64,000 nucleotides of DNA from Caldilineaceae bacterium bin34 (GTDB lineage Bacteria > Chloroflexota > Anaerolineae > Caldilineales > Caldilineaceae), in contig MPMO01000008.1 in the NCBI GenBank assembly GCA_002238555.1, forward strand, positions 45,573 through 109,572. The letters are read 5' to 3'. Position numbers and translations under genes: made by a program. Shown here one piece after another: positions 8,211 through 16,843 of this stretch (position 1 is the stretch's first letter; every line of letters starts with the position of its first letter). Under the pieces are notes generated by a model. The model ran no database searches. It was not told the DNA's origin and was given only the letters and a program-made list of their open reading frames with translations.

Positions 8211-9248
8211 ATGAACCCATGGACGGCGAGTAGCATGATCACGAGTGAAATACCATTGAGCCGCCGGGCGTTCATGGGGAGTGCTGCCACAGTCGGAGGA
8301 CTGGCCTTTTGGAATCCCTGGGATACCCTGACTGCAACAGCTGACTGGGTATGGGAAGCTGCAAAGACAGGTACAGGTTGGGTATGGGATGGCACCCAAA
8401 CCGGCCTTGGCTGGGTGTGGAACGGGTCGAAATGGGTGGCTGGAGGTGTTGCTTCAGCTACAGCAGAGGTCTGGGACCTGATCGATCCCGAGGATGAGAC
8501 GGTCCATGTCAGAGATGACGTTTTTGAATATGTTTTGGCAGGTAGCGGTAGTGCCGCTGTTGCTGGCTCTGTGCTCAACAACTTCCGACACAGTCTGTCA
8601 TGGGACAACCTGCCCAAAGAATTGAAGAAAAAGTACCACTTGGCAGGCGGGGAGTGGAAAAACGTGGCTCAAGCGCAGCTGTTGTACGAGCAGGTTCCCA
8701 AGGCTGTGCGCATGGGAGGGCCACGCGCCATCTGGAATTTCCACAAAGGCAAGGATTGGAGCCACATCGTGCCCAAAAGCATGGGCGGGGATGTTACGCA
8801 GGGAGTATGGTGGGACAGTGGTAAGAACCGCGCCTTGGGCGGAAAATCGATGAGTCCGGTGCAGCTCGCAGATGCTTATCGTGTACTTACCCATACCAAT
8901 GTGATTGCCTCCGTCCAGCACACAATAACGGCTTTGGTCAAGGGCGGTATGACAGGCGCGGCCATGGCGCTGATCGCACTGTCGCTCGAAGATGGATTTG
9001 CCTATGCTACAGAGGAAATCAGCCAGGATCAGCTGTATGAACGGGTAGCCTCCCGGGCCGTGCGGGTCGGTGGTCCAGCCTTTATTCTGAGTGGAGCGAT
9101 TACCGGGGTCGCCTTGCTGTTTCCTGCGGTGCTAACAGTGGTGGCACCCGTATCCCAAGTTCTTTTCTGGATGGGTTTGGGTGCCTTGGGATTTGACCTC
9201 AAAGACGAAGCCAAAGACTTATGGGACTTCGCAGTGGCCAGGATTTGA
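8211..9248 (+). CDS. Tat-signal, Trp-rich, HNH-like membrane protein (unknown)
   Basis: A 345-aa protein with an unusual domain order. Residues 16-31 resemble a twin-arginine signal (LSRRAFMGSAATVGG). Residues 46-80 hold near-repeats around a WVW core (DWVWEAAKTG, GWVWDGTQTG, GWVWNGSKW). Residues 181-214 carry KDWSHIVPKS followed by NRALGGKSMSP, with H185 and N206 placed like an HNH or His-Me endonuclease core. The last 100 residues contain two or three hydrophobic segments (about 246-262, 288-328). No homologue was recognised with certainty. A toxin-like or envelope-associated nuclease is one reading, a structural membrane protein another. Starts at 8211 or 8235 (ATG) are both possible. It stands alone, with no obvious partner or immunity gene downstream. 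Confidence 0.7.
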   Translation: MNPWTASSMITSEIPLSRRAFMGSAATVGGLAFWNPWDTLTATADWVWEAAKTGTGWVWDGTQTGLGWVWNGSKWVAGGVASATAEVWDLIDPEDETVHVRDDVFEYVLAGSGSAAVAGSVLNNFRHSLSWDNLPKELKKKYHLAGGEWKNVAQAQLLYEQVPKAVRMGGPRAIWNFHKGKDWSHIVPKSMGGDVTQGVWWDSGKNRALGGKSMSPVQLADAYRVLTHTNVIASVQHTITALVKGGMTGAAMALIALSLEDGFAYATEEISQDQLYERVASRAVRVGGPAFILSGAITGVALLFPAVLTVVAPVSQVLFWMGLGALGFDLKDEAKDLWDFAVARI

Positions 9249-9409
9249 ACCAAGGCAACCAGAAACTCGCCATCAGGTTGGGATGGGATCTCGCAGCGAT
9301 GGGTTGTACTCGATCCTGTTCCGGACATTCCCTTTGACGGTTCCGGTAGGTGTATTGCTGAAACGTTCTTGTCATATTCGGCCTATCGCAGAATACCCAT
9401 CATGGTAGG

Positions 9410-9640
9410 GGTGTGGTCCTTGCACCTGCCACAGTCGTCCTCCCGGAACTACATGTCCAGTGTACGGTGTAGTTCGTGCTCGGTACTCCAGCCAATGGCC
9501 GCGGATAGTATCCAGTAAGTCGGTGGTGGCGAGCGGAAAGCCGGGCTGCCGTGACGGGTCTGCCACTCATTTGCACCGGCCAGGACCATCCAGTGCTGTG
9601 TAGGCGCGCCGCTCGTCCCGTCCGCGTCTCCGCTCGCGGG
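9410..9640 (-). pseudogene. ISAs1-family transposase remnant
   Basis: The minus strand reads LLDTIRGHWLEYRARTTPY and, in another frame, a GRTTVAGAR stretch. These match the RGHWGVEN / LHRTLDVQF / RGTTAACAR region of the larger ISAs1 pseudogene at 62006-62760. Several frame changes show advanced decay. Confidence 0.55.
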
Positions 9641-9947
9641 TCTCGCACCGGTCATTGTCATTTGGTGCCTTTCGATTGCACCTGCAGGAAATCACCGGTT
9701 TTGGATCCTTGGGTGACGGTACAGTAACACATTGCACCCGCGTCACGGTCTCGGTTGGCCGGCCGTGGCTGCAATTTCGGCGTTCCAATAGCTTGCTTCG
9801 AGGTCAGGATTCAGCTAACCAGTCGGTTTCCGCTGTCTGTCTATCAAGCCATGTTGCTCAGTGCCAAAACCTCTCCAGCTGTGTCCCTGTCCTGCCCTCT
9901 CTCAAATGAAACTTGTACACCGAAGCGACACGGGGAGGGTTCCAAGA

Positions 9948-9983
9948 CCCTTAGCTGGACTTTGTACAAAGTCCAGCTAAGGG
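9948..9983. repeat. 36-bp perfect palindrome from IS701-like terminal sequence
   Basis: CCCTTAGCTGGACTTTGT followed by its exact complement. The half-site CTTAGCTGGACTTTGTACAA is also the outer end of the IS701-like element at 44268-44287. It looks like two terminal repeats brought together after loss of the element body, or a residual excision footprint. Confidence 0.75.
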
Positions 9984-10254
9984 ACGATGCTTGTGGGACT
10001 TCATCCGTAAGCGTTCGTAGTTGGAGGACACGGGCTCGCACAACTCTGAAGCGGGAGCATTGCTACGATGTCAGAGGTACTCGGAATTGGGGTCTGCACT
10101 GTGAACAGAGGGGGAGTGTCTGCTTGTCCCCGTTTGCGGAAACCGGCATGGGTTTCTCCGATGCGATTCCGACTGGAACACGCAGGCATCCTCATGGCGA
10201 ATAATCCTCGTCAACCTTGGATGTCCGTACAACCACATCCTGGAGTTCGTAGTC

Positions 10255-10875
10255 ATGACTGAAGGCTTTCCCATTCCGGCCGGGATCGTCCAGTCCGAAC
10301 AGGTCATCCTGCGGAGCCGGTTCATCAGTTCCCTGGCACCGGCACCCGATCCGGCATCGGCCCGTGCCTTCATTGCGGGGATCAAGGAACTTTACGACGA
10401 CGCTAGCCACAACTGCTGGGCCTTTGTTGCGGGAGCTCCGGGCTCCACCGCCAGTGTGGGGTGTTCCGACGACGGTGAACCCGCCGGCACGGCGGGGCAG
10501 CCGATGCTGAAGGTTCTCTTGCATTCCGGAGTCGGCGAGATTGTGGCCGTCGTCACACGGTACTTCGGCGGCACCAAGTTAGGACGCGGTGGACTGGTCC
10601 GTGCCTATTCAGGGGGCGTCCAAGCCGTCCTTGAGACCCTGGACACCGTCCACAAGGTTGAGATGGTGCGGCTTGCCTTAACGCTGGAATACCCGATGCT
10701 GGACCGATTTCAGCGGTTCTCCACGCGTTTCGAAGCCCAGGTTGAAGATACGGTTTACAGTGATCGGGTGCAGGTTTGGGCGGTGCTTCCGGCGCATCGG
10801 CGCGAGGAATTCGTGCGGTGGTTCACGGATCTGACCCATGGCCAGGGCGAGGTCCGGGATCTACTTGGGGGTTAG
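10255..10875 (+). CDS. yigZ: YigZ/IMPACT family protein
   Basis: A 206-aa protein with the UPF0029/IMPACT signature: CSDDGEPAGTAGQPMLKVL and VVTRYFGGTKLGRGGLVRAY, followed by the smaller C-terminal ferredoxin-like domain (about residues 135-206). Length is normal for YigZ. The eukaryotic relative IMPACT modulates the Gcn2 stress kinase; the bacterial role is not settled, with nucleic-acid or ribosome binding proposed. GGAG at 10242-10245 lies 9 nt before the ATG. It looks like a resident housekeeping gene between two gene-poor stretches. Confidence 0.93.
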   Translation: MTEGFPIPAGIVQSEQVILRSRFISSLAPAPDPASARAFIAGIKELYDDASHNCWAFVAGAPGSTASVGCSDDGEPAGTAGQPMLKVLLHSGVGEIVAVVTRYFGGTKLGRGGLVRAYSGGVQAVLETLDTVHKVEMVRLALTLEYPMLDRFQRFSTRFEAQVEDTVYSDRVQVWAVLPAHRREEFVRWFTDLTHGQGEVRDLLGG

Positions 10876-11371
10876 TGCGGCAAGCGGCGCGACAGGCCTC
10901 CCAAACATTCCCAAGTCGTTGCGTATTCAACCTGGACATCATGTCGTGGTTCGTGGATTGATGCCGGATCCGCTATCGATTGGTCAGCCGTTTCGGGAGG
11001 CTCTCTGCATGCCGGTCCCTCAGCAGTTGCCGCCCCCAAGGACTGGTTGAGATGCCATTCCCAAGGGGTGCTTGAGAGTTCAGGGGACGAATGTTTTGTG
11101 TGCGGCCCGTCGCTTCCCAGGCAGCACCCTCGGGGTTGTCTGGGGACATCCATGGGGCATGACTGTCGGGAACGTCCAGGCGGTGCGGTCCCGCTACGGC
11201 ACGCTCCACTTGCCTTGGGACCGCTGCCTCCGCCGTATCATGGGCATCTGCCCCAATATCCTGTGTTCCCACCCGATACCGGATGTGCGTATCGCAAACC
11301 ACCAGGAAAACATGACATCCAGCGAACACCAAGTTCCCAGGTTGCGAAAGCAGGCTGACAGGGACGAGTGC
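10876..11371. other. Intergenic stretch, nothing recognised
   Basis: About 500 bp between yigZ and the phosphatase. An open frame runs in from 11072 ahead of the phosphatase, but its translation there has no recognisable domain. No repeat or RNA gene was seen. Confidence 0.4.
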
Positions 11372-11944
11372 ATGAGAATTGTCCTGCTGAGGCACGGCAA
11401 ACCCGTCATTGCCGGCCGGAAGGGCCTCTCCGCTTTGGAATTTGCCGAGTGGCTTGATGAGTGGGAGCAAGCAGGACTGTGCAGTCGCTCTCTACCGGGA
11501 CAGGAAACAATGGCCGTGGCCGCCAAGTGCAACTCCAAATGGTGCAGTAATTTGCAGAGATCAATTTGTTCCCTCAAGACGGTCTGTCCCGAAGCAGACT
11601 TCGTCGCCAGCAAGCTGTTTCGTGAACTGGAACTTCCACATGGTCCCTGGCATTGGCCCAGGTTGCACTCCACGGCCTGGTCCGTCATATTCCGTTTGCT
11701 TGGGTTCTGGGGATTCGCCTATCAGGCGGAGTCTTGGCAACAGGCCAAGCGCAGAGCCCAAGTGGCTGCGCAGCGGCTGGCCGACGCGGCCGAGGCCAAC
11801 CAGTCTGTTCTGTTGGTCGGGCATTTTTTCATGAACCGCCTCATAGCGCGGAGACTGGTGAAGGATGGGTGGGAAGGCCCCACTTTTCCCAAAGGAGGCC
11901 ATTGGGCCGTTAGTGTGTACGAGAAAGCTCCTTCTTTGAGTTAG
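11372..11944 (+). CDS. Histidine phosphatase superfamily protein
   Basis: From the ATG at 11372 the protein has 190 residues and begins MRIVLLRHGKP, the RHG motif whose His is phosphorylated in this superfamily. LLVGHFFMNRL near the C-terminus supplies the second catalytic His. The Arg of the CSNLQRS segment fits a conserved phosphate ligand. Short phosphoglycerate-mutase-like members of this size include alpha-ribazole and sugar phosphatases, but the substrate cannot be told. Purine-rich GGGACGAG lies just upstream. The ORF is open further upstream (to 11072), but that extension has no family similarity. The gene is isolated, facing a poorly conserved region. Confidence 0.8.
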   Translation: MRIVLLRHGKPVIAGRKGLSALEFAEWLDEWEQAGLCSRSLPGQETMAVAAKCNSKWCSNLQRSICSLKTVCPEADFVASKLFRELELPHGPWHWPRLHSTAWSVIFRLLGFWGFAYQAESWQQAKRRAQVAAQRLADAAEANQSVLLVGHFFMNRLIARRLVKDGWEGPTFPKGGHWAVSVYEKAPSLS

Positions 11945-12088
11945 GCCATGTGAAACGTGGTGTCGTGCCGATCAGGACTGTTTGGATTCCCCTAACCGAA
12001 ATACTGTCTAACAGTTTGGAGATCAATGCGTGCGAGGATGTCGGTTCGGCGGCTCCACTGGGTTGCGGCTCCATCGCAAACACTGCCG

Positions 12089-12265
12089 TCACGAATGCCA
12101 GGCTGGTGCCCCTAACTTCCGTCTCCCACAGTGCTGACAATACCCAGGCCGCAGAGACGTGCGGTGGCCCCGGCAATCCAGTTTTCCGCAGTACGGACAG
12201 TACCGCGCGCCCTGCACTGCTTTGGCTGCCTGCCCTATACGACAGTGTGGACAGAGCGAATTGCC
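12089..12265 (-). other. Zinc-ribbon-like coding stretch (three CxxC pairs)
   Basis: In a different frame from the membrane ORF just upstream, the minus strand reads CPHC, CPYC and CQHC at regular spacing before a stop at 12089. Three such knuckles are unlikely by chance. It may be the C-terminal zinc-ribbon of the neighbouring membrane protein, separated by a frameshift, or a degraded gene. Confidence 0.4.
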
Positions 12266-12303
12266 GCTCGGGGGTTGACGACCCTGCGGTGCACGAAATC
12301 CAC

Positions 12304-12663
12304 CTACAGGGGTCGAATCAACCCACCGTTTGATTTTCGTGCGCCGGCGCGGTCCCGTCCCGTAGGTGTGCCAATGGGCGCTCCGGATGTGGGGTCGCGG
12401 GCTCTTCCGCGTTGTCCTGTCGGAGGTTCGCCTACGGGAGGACCGACGAGCACGCGGCTGAGTCTGAAGAGGTGCTGGAGCAGGCTTTTCGCGCAGGGGG
12501 GGCAGTGCCTCTTCCTTATCCAAGGGTAGAGACAAGCGAGCAACACGGTGATTGCGAGACTTAACCAAGTCGTCACCGCTGGCGGCACATCAAGGACAGT
12601 GAGGATGATAACTAGGAACGCGTAGACGGCGAAGGCCCACCCGCAACCGGACTTCCAATTCAT
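12304..12663 (-). CDS. Small hypothetical membrane protein
   Basis: A 119-aa frame with two adjacent hydrophobic helices (about residues 8-25 and 30-47) followed by IRKRHCPPC and a Pro/Arg/Gly-rich tail with little structure. The tail may be an out-of-frame reading: the overlapping frame ends in a zinc-ribbon-like stretch (12089-12265), so the original gene may have encoded a membrane hairpin plus zinc ribbons and since acquired a frameshift. No ribosome-binding site stands out. Its start lies at the edge of the IS5/IS1182-type remnant, which may have removed its promoter. Confidence 0.35.
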   Translation of the reverse strand: MNWKSGCGWAFAVYAFLVIILTVLDVPPAVTTWLSLAITVLLACLYPWIRKRHCPPCAKSLLQHLFRLSRVLVGPPVGEPPTGQRGRARDPTSGAPIGTPTGRDRAGARKSNGGLIRPL

Positions 12664-13822
12664 GCCTGTTTCGCGTGCACTCCCTTGGCTTGGGATCGTG
12701 GCAGCAACCCTACGAGCCCCCGGCGGGTCACCCGGACGCCACGGCCGTGGCCTCCGGCTCTGGTGGCAGGTTGGCCATGCGCACCAGGTTGTAGGCCGTC
12801 GCCACCAGGTAGCCGGCCAGCCCCGTGCGCGCCACGCCCCGGTAGCGCGTGCACCGCAAGCCGCCCACCGTCTTCATCCAGCCAAAGACCTCCTCCAACC
12901 GCTTGCGGATACGCAGGCTCACCGCATAGCCGGCATGCCGCGTCGTGCGACCGTCGATGACCGAGTGCTGCTTCTTTTGGGCGACATGCGGGGTCACCCG
13001 CCGCGCCCGCATGTCCCGCACACAGTCCCTGGTGTCGTAGCCGCGGTCGGCCGTGCCGGTGGCTTGACTGACCGTGAAGTCCATCCGCAGGCCGTGGCGG
13101 TTCTCCATCAGGGCATGGCCCAGGAACGCCAGCCGGGCTTCCTTGCCCTTCCCCTTGCGCAGCAGGCGCGCCTCGGGGTCCGTGGTGCCGGCGTGCGTCT
13201 CGTTGCGGCGACGCTCCCCGCGGAAGTCCACCGACGGGTTGCCCGGATCGTCGTCCGAGGGTGGCGGTGGTCCCTCCTTGGGCCGGAAGCTCTTGAGACT
13301 GGCCGCGGCCTCGATCAGGGTCCCGTCCACGCTGAAGTGCTCGTCCGACAGCAATCCCTCCGCATCGGCCGCCCACACGACCTCATCGAACAGGGCCCGG
13401 CCCGCGTCGTGCGCCAGCAGCCGTGGCCGGTTCTTGGTGAAGACCGTGGCATCAAAGCTGCGCTCCATCAGATCCATGTCCAGGAACCAGCGGTAGAGCA
13501 GGTTGTACTCGAGTTCTTCGCAGAAGGCGCGCTCGCTGCGTACCGAGTACAGGGCAACCGGCAGCGAGGCCTCGGCAGTCGCTCCGGTGGCACCGAGGCC
13601 CGGCCCACCGAGGCGTACATGCGGTCGAATTCCGGCGACAATCGTTCCAGGGCCGCATCGGCCACGGCCTTAATCCGTCGCAACGGGTGGTCCCGGGGGA
13701 TCCGCTCCTCCAGGTCCACGATGGCCAGCATGCTGCGTTGGGGATTGGGACGACCGCGCATCAGGGAGTACCTCCGTTCCTGGATGCCGGCATTCTAACC
13801 GGCCGCGTTTTTCAGCAGCCTG
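12660..13822 (-). mobile_element. IS5/IS1182-type element copy 1, defective
   Basis: The promoter-side end is intact, with terminal CAGGCTGCTGAA (complement ending at 13822). The opposite end is degenerate and lacks a recognisable matching repeat. Contains the broken transposase 12728-13761. Confidence 0.7.
12728..13761 (-). pseudogene. IS5/IS1182-type transposase pseudogene (copy 1)
   Basis: Nearly identical in protein sequence to the copy at 37592 but doubly broken. After MRGRPNPQRSMLAIVDLEER the frame shifts at a PPERL stretch near 13570, and about 24 residues present in copy 2 (ERDAVPELL to RTLGA) are missing between ATGTA and DRGYDTRD. DDE motifs SVDGTLIEA and ADRGYD remain. Its 3' end (YNLVRMANLPPEPE) is uninterrupted, which preserves the empty form of the site that the IS110 element occupies in copy 2 (around 12779-12796). 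Confidence 0.88.
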
Positions 13823-13826
13823 CTAA

Positions 13827-14155
13827 TTAGCACGCCGGAGCCAGGATCAAGGGGATCCAGGCATGGCGCCGGCGGTCCAGGGGACCGGACCGCCGACGGG
13901 GTAGTTGCCCGTCATACGCTTGACCCCGCGGGGATGGCGCAGGCCCCGGCTGGAGACGACCCGCTCCCTGGGATTTCCCGGCACAGATCCCGGCTGTGGG
14001 GACCGGGATGGATTCTGCCAGTGGCGGCGCACCACCCGCACGGCATACACGGCGTGGTAGGCCAGCATGAGGCCCTCCACCTCCTGCCGGACCAGCTCGG
14101 GAGGCTTGCTGCGCAGGTGGGGCAGGCTGGTCCCGTCCCGCAGCCATAGGGCCGC
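13827..14155 (-). pseudogene. IS4-type transposase C-terminal remnant
   Basis: Frames on the minus strand together read LRSKPPELVRQEVEGLMLAY and, near the end, RGVKRMTGNYPV. These resemble the SKTPELVxQE and PRVVKRKxSNxP segments that close many IS4-family transposases. Frameshifts separate the pieces and the catalytic core is gone. Confidence 0.55.
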
Positions 14156-14156
14156 C

Positions 14157-14395
14157 TACATGGCCGTTTCCGGGGCCAGCCGACGGACCCGGCGCAGGTA
14201 GGTGTCGCGGGAAGGGGTGGCTGGTCCAGGGGCAGCCACAGCCGGAACCAAGCCTGGTGGTCGTGCGTGAAGGCGGCCACCGCGGCCATGTTGTTGGCAC
14301 CCCCGGCCAAGGCCACCAGCCGCGTGGCCAGGAGTACGGGCAGGGCGTGGCGGTTGGAACGTGCCTTCAAAGTTGTTGGCGGAGTCCGGGAGCCT
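14157..14395 (-). pseudogene. ISAs1-type transposase N-terminal remnant
   Basis: Frames read HALPVLLATRLVALAGGANN, then AFTHDHQAW and SRDTYLRRVRRLAPE. This is the pattern of the N-terminal associated domain of ISAs1/H-repeat transposases (xLPxLLAxxxxALLAGA, then PSxxTxRRVxRRL). It abuts the IS4 remnant, so two different dead elements were joined here. Confidence 0.55.
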
Positions 14396-14397
14396 GT

Positions 14398-15495
14398 TCA
14401 GGCGGGGAAGTTCAGGAGCTCCCTCCATTGCGCGGGTTTCCGTGCGGCTTCCATCAGGAGTTCTTCCGCGTTGTCGGGCAAGCCGTTTTGTCGCCACTGG
14501 TGTTCGGCGTGGCGGAGGTCCCGGTCCGTCATTCCGGGCAGCTGGCCCAGCTGGCGGACCAGCGTATCCATCCGCCCTTCCAATCTCAGATCGTTCTCGT
14601 GGTCGTGCCACCGGCCGGTTTCCGGGTCCCGGCATTGCACCACGGGTGCGTTGCCGGCCACGTCGGCGTCCCGCATGCGCATGGGGATGCCGCAAGCGGT
14701 CAGGGTGCGGCCACTCTCCGCCAGGTGGTAGGTGTTGCCGGGGGCCTTGAGCCGAAACAGCCACAGCCCGGGTGTCTGCGTGAACTCCCCGGTGTCGACA
14801 ATCAGGTATTCGGAGATGCCCAGGGCCGCATACAGATCCAGGTTGTCGTCGAAATCCTTGCCCCGATTGGACTTCGACACCACTTCTGCCACCAGTTCGG
14901 GCAGGGGAGCCCCCCGGTCCAGGCGAATGATGCGCTCCTCCACCGTGCGCTCGCGCGGTTCGGCCAGGGTCCACGACGGCGGCATGACCACCAGGTCCGG
15001 AGCCTTGAGCGTGCGGGGTTCGCCGGCTTCGGTGAACTGCTGCAGAGCCTTGCTCACCGAGGCTGCATAGTGCAGGTCCGGCTCCTTGCACACGCGATGC
15101 CCCAGGATCCGGCAAAGGGTTTGCAGCAGCCATTCAATCACCTGACCGTGAAAGCTTCCGGTCGGCATGACGAGACGGCCCGCCCCGTCAAAGCAGTACA
15201 GTCGCACACCGTCCCTGCGGTAGTCGGCGTCCGTGGTCCAGTCTTCCTGGTACTCGTGCCCCGGGTCGTATGCGTATTCGGGATCATGGTGCGACAGCAG
15301 CTTCAGGCGCTCCCGCCAAGCGGGCAGCACCTGCAGGCGAGCCCGCGTGCGCCAGGCGCGTGCGGGATGGGAGGCCGCGGTATCCAATCCCGGCCAGGAA
15401 GTCGGCGTCAGGCTCCAGTGGGGGGGCGCGCCTCGAGCTTCGGCATGGGCATCCGGCGACAGGGCTTCTCCGACCTGGGCCTGGGTGACAGTCAC
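14398..15495 (-). CDS. Uma2-family (DUF820) PD-(D/E)XK nuclease-like protein, second copy
   Basis: A GTG at 15495 preceded by AGGAGG six bases upstream is the likely start (365 residues); the open frame extends further 5' without support. It is a diverged paralogue of the gene at 3213, sharing in order the DPEYAYDPGHEYQEDWTTD region, LKAPDLVVMP (active-site Asp), PELVAEVVSKSNRGKD (Glu/Lys region) and LDLYAALGISEYL. The two may share a function, probably DNA cleavage or DNA-linked regulation as assumed for Uma2 proteins. Its C-terminal end abuts IS remnants at 14395, but the shared ending suggests it is complete. Confidence 0.85.
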   Translation of the reverse strand: MTVTQAQVGEALSPDAHAEARGAPPHWSLTPTSWPGLDTAASHPARAWRTRARLQVLPAWRERLKLLSHHDPEYAYDPGHEYQEDWTTDADYRRDGVRLYCFDGAGRLVMPTGSFHGQVIEWLLQTLCRILGHRVCKEPDLHYAASVSKALQQFTEAGEPRTLKAPDLVVMPPSWTLAEPRERTVEERIIRLDRGAPLPELVAEVVSKSNRGKDFDDNLDLYAALGISEYLIVDTGEFTQTPGLWLFRLKAPGNTYHLAESGRTLTACGIPMRMRDADVAGNAPVVQCRDPETGRWHDHENDLRLEGRMDTLVRQLGQLPGMTDRDLRHAEHQWRQNGLPDNAEELLMEAARKPAQWRELLNFPA

Positions 15496-15771
15496 GGAGG
15501 GCCTCCTGTTTCCTGTTCCGTGCATCCGCAAGTATAGCGATCTGTCCATCTGCCATCTTCGCAACCAAGCCCCCCGTCGAAATGGTGCGGATGCCGGCCC
15601 TGTGTATCCGTGGAATTTCTGCCATCCAATATGTTCCGAACAATATCGATCAGTTCTGAAGACATGTTCCAGTCGCTGCTCCAACCAGCTCTGGACTACA
15701 GGTTCCGCCTGAAGAACGCCGCAGGTCGTGGTTCGGCTGCGAAGCCAGGAGATGGACAGTCCGAATGGGTT

Positions 15772-16770
15772 TCATCGCGAGTCGGGACGGATCGGCACGG
15801 GAAAGTGGAGCCTGATATCGACGTTGTGGGTTTGCAGGACATCCTGCACCATGCGGCGCACCAGTTCGAATCGTTGCTCCGAGACGGAAGGCGCCAATCG
15901 CCGCCAGCGATCCCGGTGCTCCGCGAACGCCAGCAGATTGTCCAGGTTGCAGATCAGCTGCGGCGATGGCTGTCCATTGAGTTCGATTGCCAATCCGTAT
16001 CGGCGGGTCTTGACGGTGATCTCGGTGATGCCCTTCTCCCTGATGCCGGCAACCGTTGTCGGAGGCAGCTTGATCTCAACGTCGGGAGGCAGTGCCGCAC
16101 GCAACACTTTGAAGATGAAGTTGCCCGAAGTGACCTTGCCCATTGCAGTGGTCGACAAGGAGATTGTTTCGATGCCCCTGACCTGCGCTCGGGCATCACC
16201 GTCCGCTATGTTGGAACTGTCAAGAATCTCGTGGGAATCCTCGTCGGCCTTGGGAATGACGGGCCTGTGTGAAGGCACGGGAAACTCGAAGACCAACTCC
16301 GCTCCAACGAACTCCAGGACGGGCAGGAGGGTTTTGGCCGCGTTCGACAAAGTCTGTCCCTTGTCGCCCATGAAGATGGTCAGGGCGGTCAACAAGGTTC
16401 GCAGTTGGTCATGGTCGTCGTAGCGAAAGTCCAGAATGAGCATCCCGTTGACCAGCACCGCCATGCCAGCATCGTGGTAGTCGAGATGGATGTGCTGCAC
16501 ATTCGCGTCGGTGAACCTGGCCACAATGTCGGAATCCAGGGAGACCTGGTCCATGCCGGGGATCCAGGACAAGGGGATCTTGGCCACGGATACCGAGCCG
16601 TCTTCCCGGATGCGGATAGTCAAATCGGGCATGCCAAGGGTTGTCTGCCGGTGCGGGGTGTGGAAGGCGGGTTTGCTCCATGCGGGAGCCACCGAGGTCA
16701 ACAAAAGCAATGTTGCCAGCACGATCATCATTGTCGTTTGGCGCAATAGTCGTTGGAAACGATGCTTCAT
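15772..16770 (-). CDS. Secreted/envelope hypothetical protein
   Basis: Starting at the ATG at 16770 gives 332 residues. The N-terminus MKHRFQRLLRQTTMMIVLAT followed by LLLLTSVAPAWSKP is a good Sec signal peptide with a positive n-region and possible cleavage after the Ala-Trp-Ser region. The mature part is mixed alpha/beta with no Cys and several acidic His/Asp segments (HIHLDYHDAG, LDFRYDDHDQ). Two halves end with similar LP/PP-rich beta segments, but no known domain was recognised. It stands alone. There is no strong Shine-Dalgarno sequence. Confidence 0.65.
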   Translation of the reverse strand: MKHRFQRLLRQTTMMIVLATLLLLTSVAPAWSKPAFHTPHRQTTLGMPDLTIRIREDGSVSVAKIPLSWIPGMDQVSLDSDIVARFTDANVQHIHLDYHDAGMAVLVNGMLILDFRYDDHDQLRTLLTALTIFMGDKGQTLSNAAKTLLPVLEFVGAELVFEFPVPSHRPVIPKADEDSHEILDSSNIADGDARAQVRGIETISLSTTAMGKVTSGNFIFKVLRAALPPDVEIKLPPTTVAGIREKGITEITVKTRRYGLAIELNGQPSPQLICNLDNLLAFAEHRDRWRRLAPSVSEQRFELVRRMVQDVLQTHNVDIRLHFPVPIRPDSR

Positions 16771-16843
16771 GGCCGTTGGAATGGAATGGGGCTCGCTACG
16801 GAATGGGAGTAACTGTTCAACAACTTGTATTCTGTGTTCAATG

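Larger units (their letters stand above)
9249..10254. other. Gene-free kilobase with decayed IS sequence
   Basis: No intact gene. It contains an ISAs1-type remnant (about 9410-9640) and a 36-bp palindrome built from IS ends (9948-9983). The remaining sequence shows no coding pattern. Confidence 0.5.

Noticed and set aside
14257..15537. 426-codon plus-strand ORF opposite the second Uma2 gene
   Set aside because: Antisense of a well-supported Uma2 gene; translation lacks any recognisable motif.
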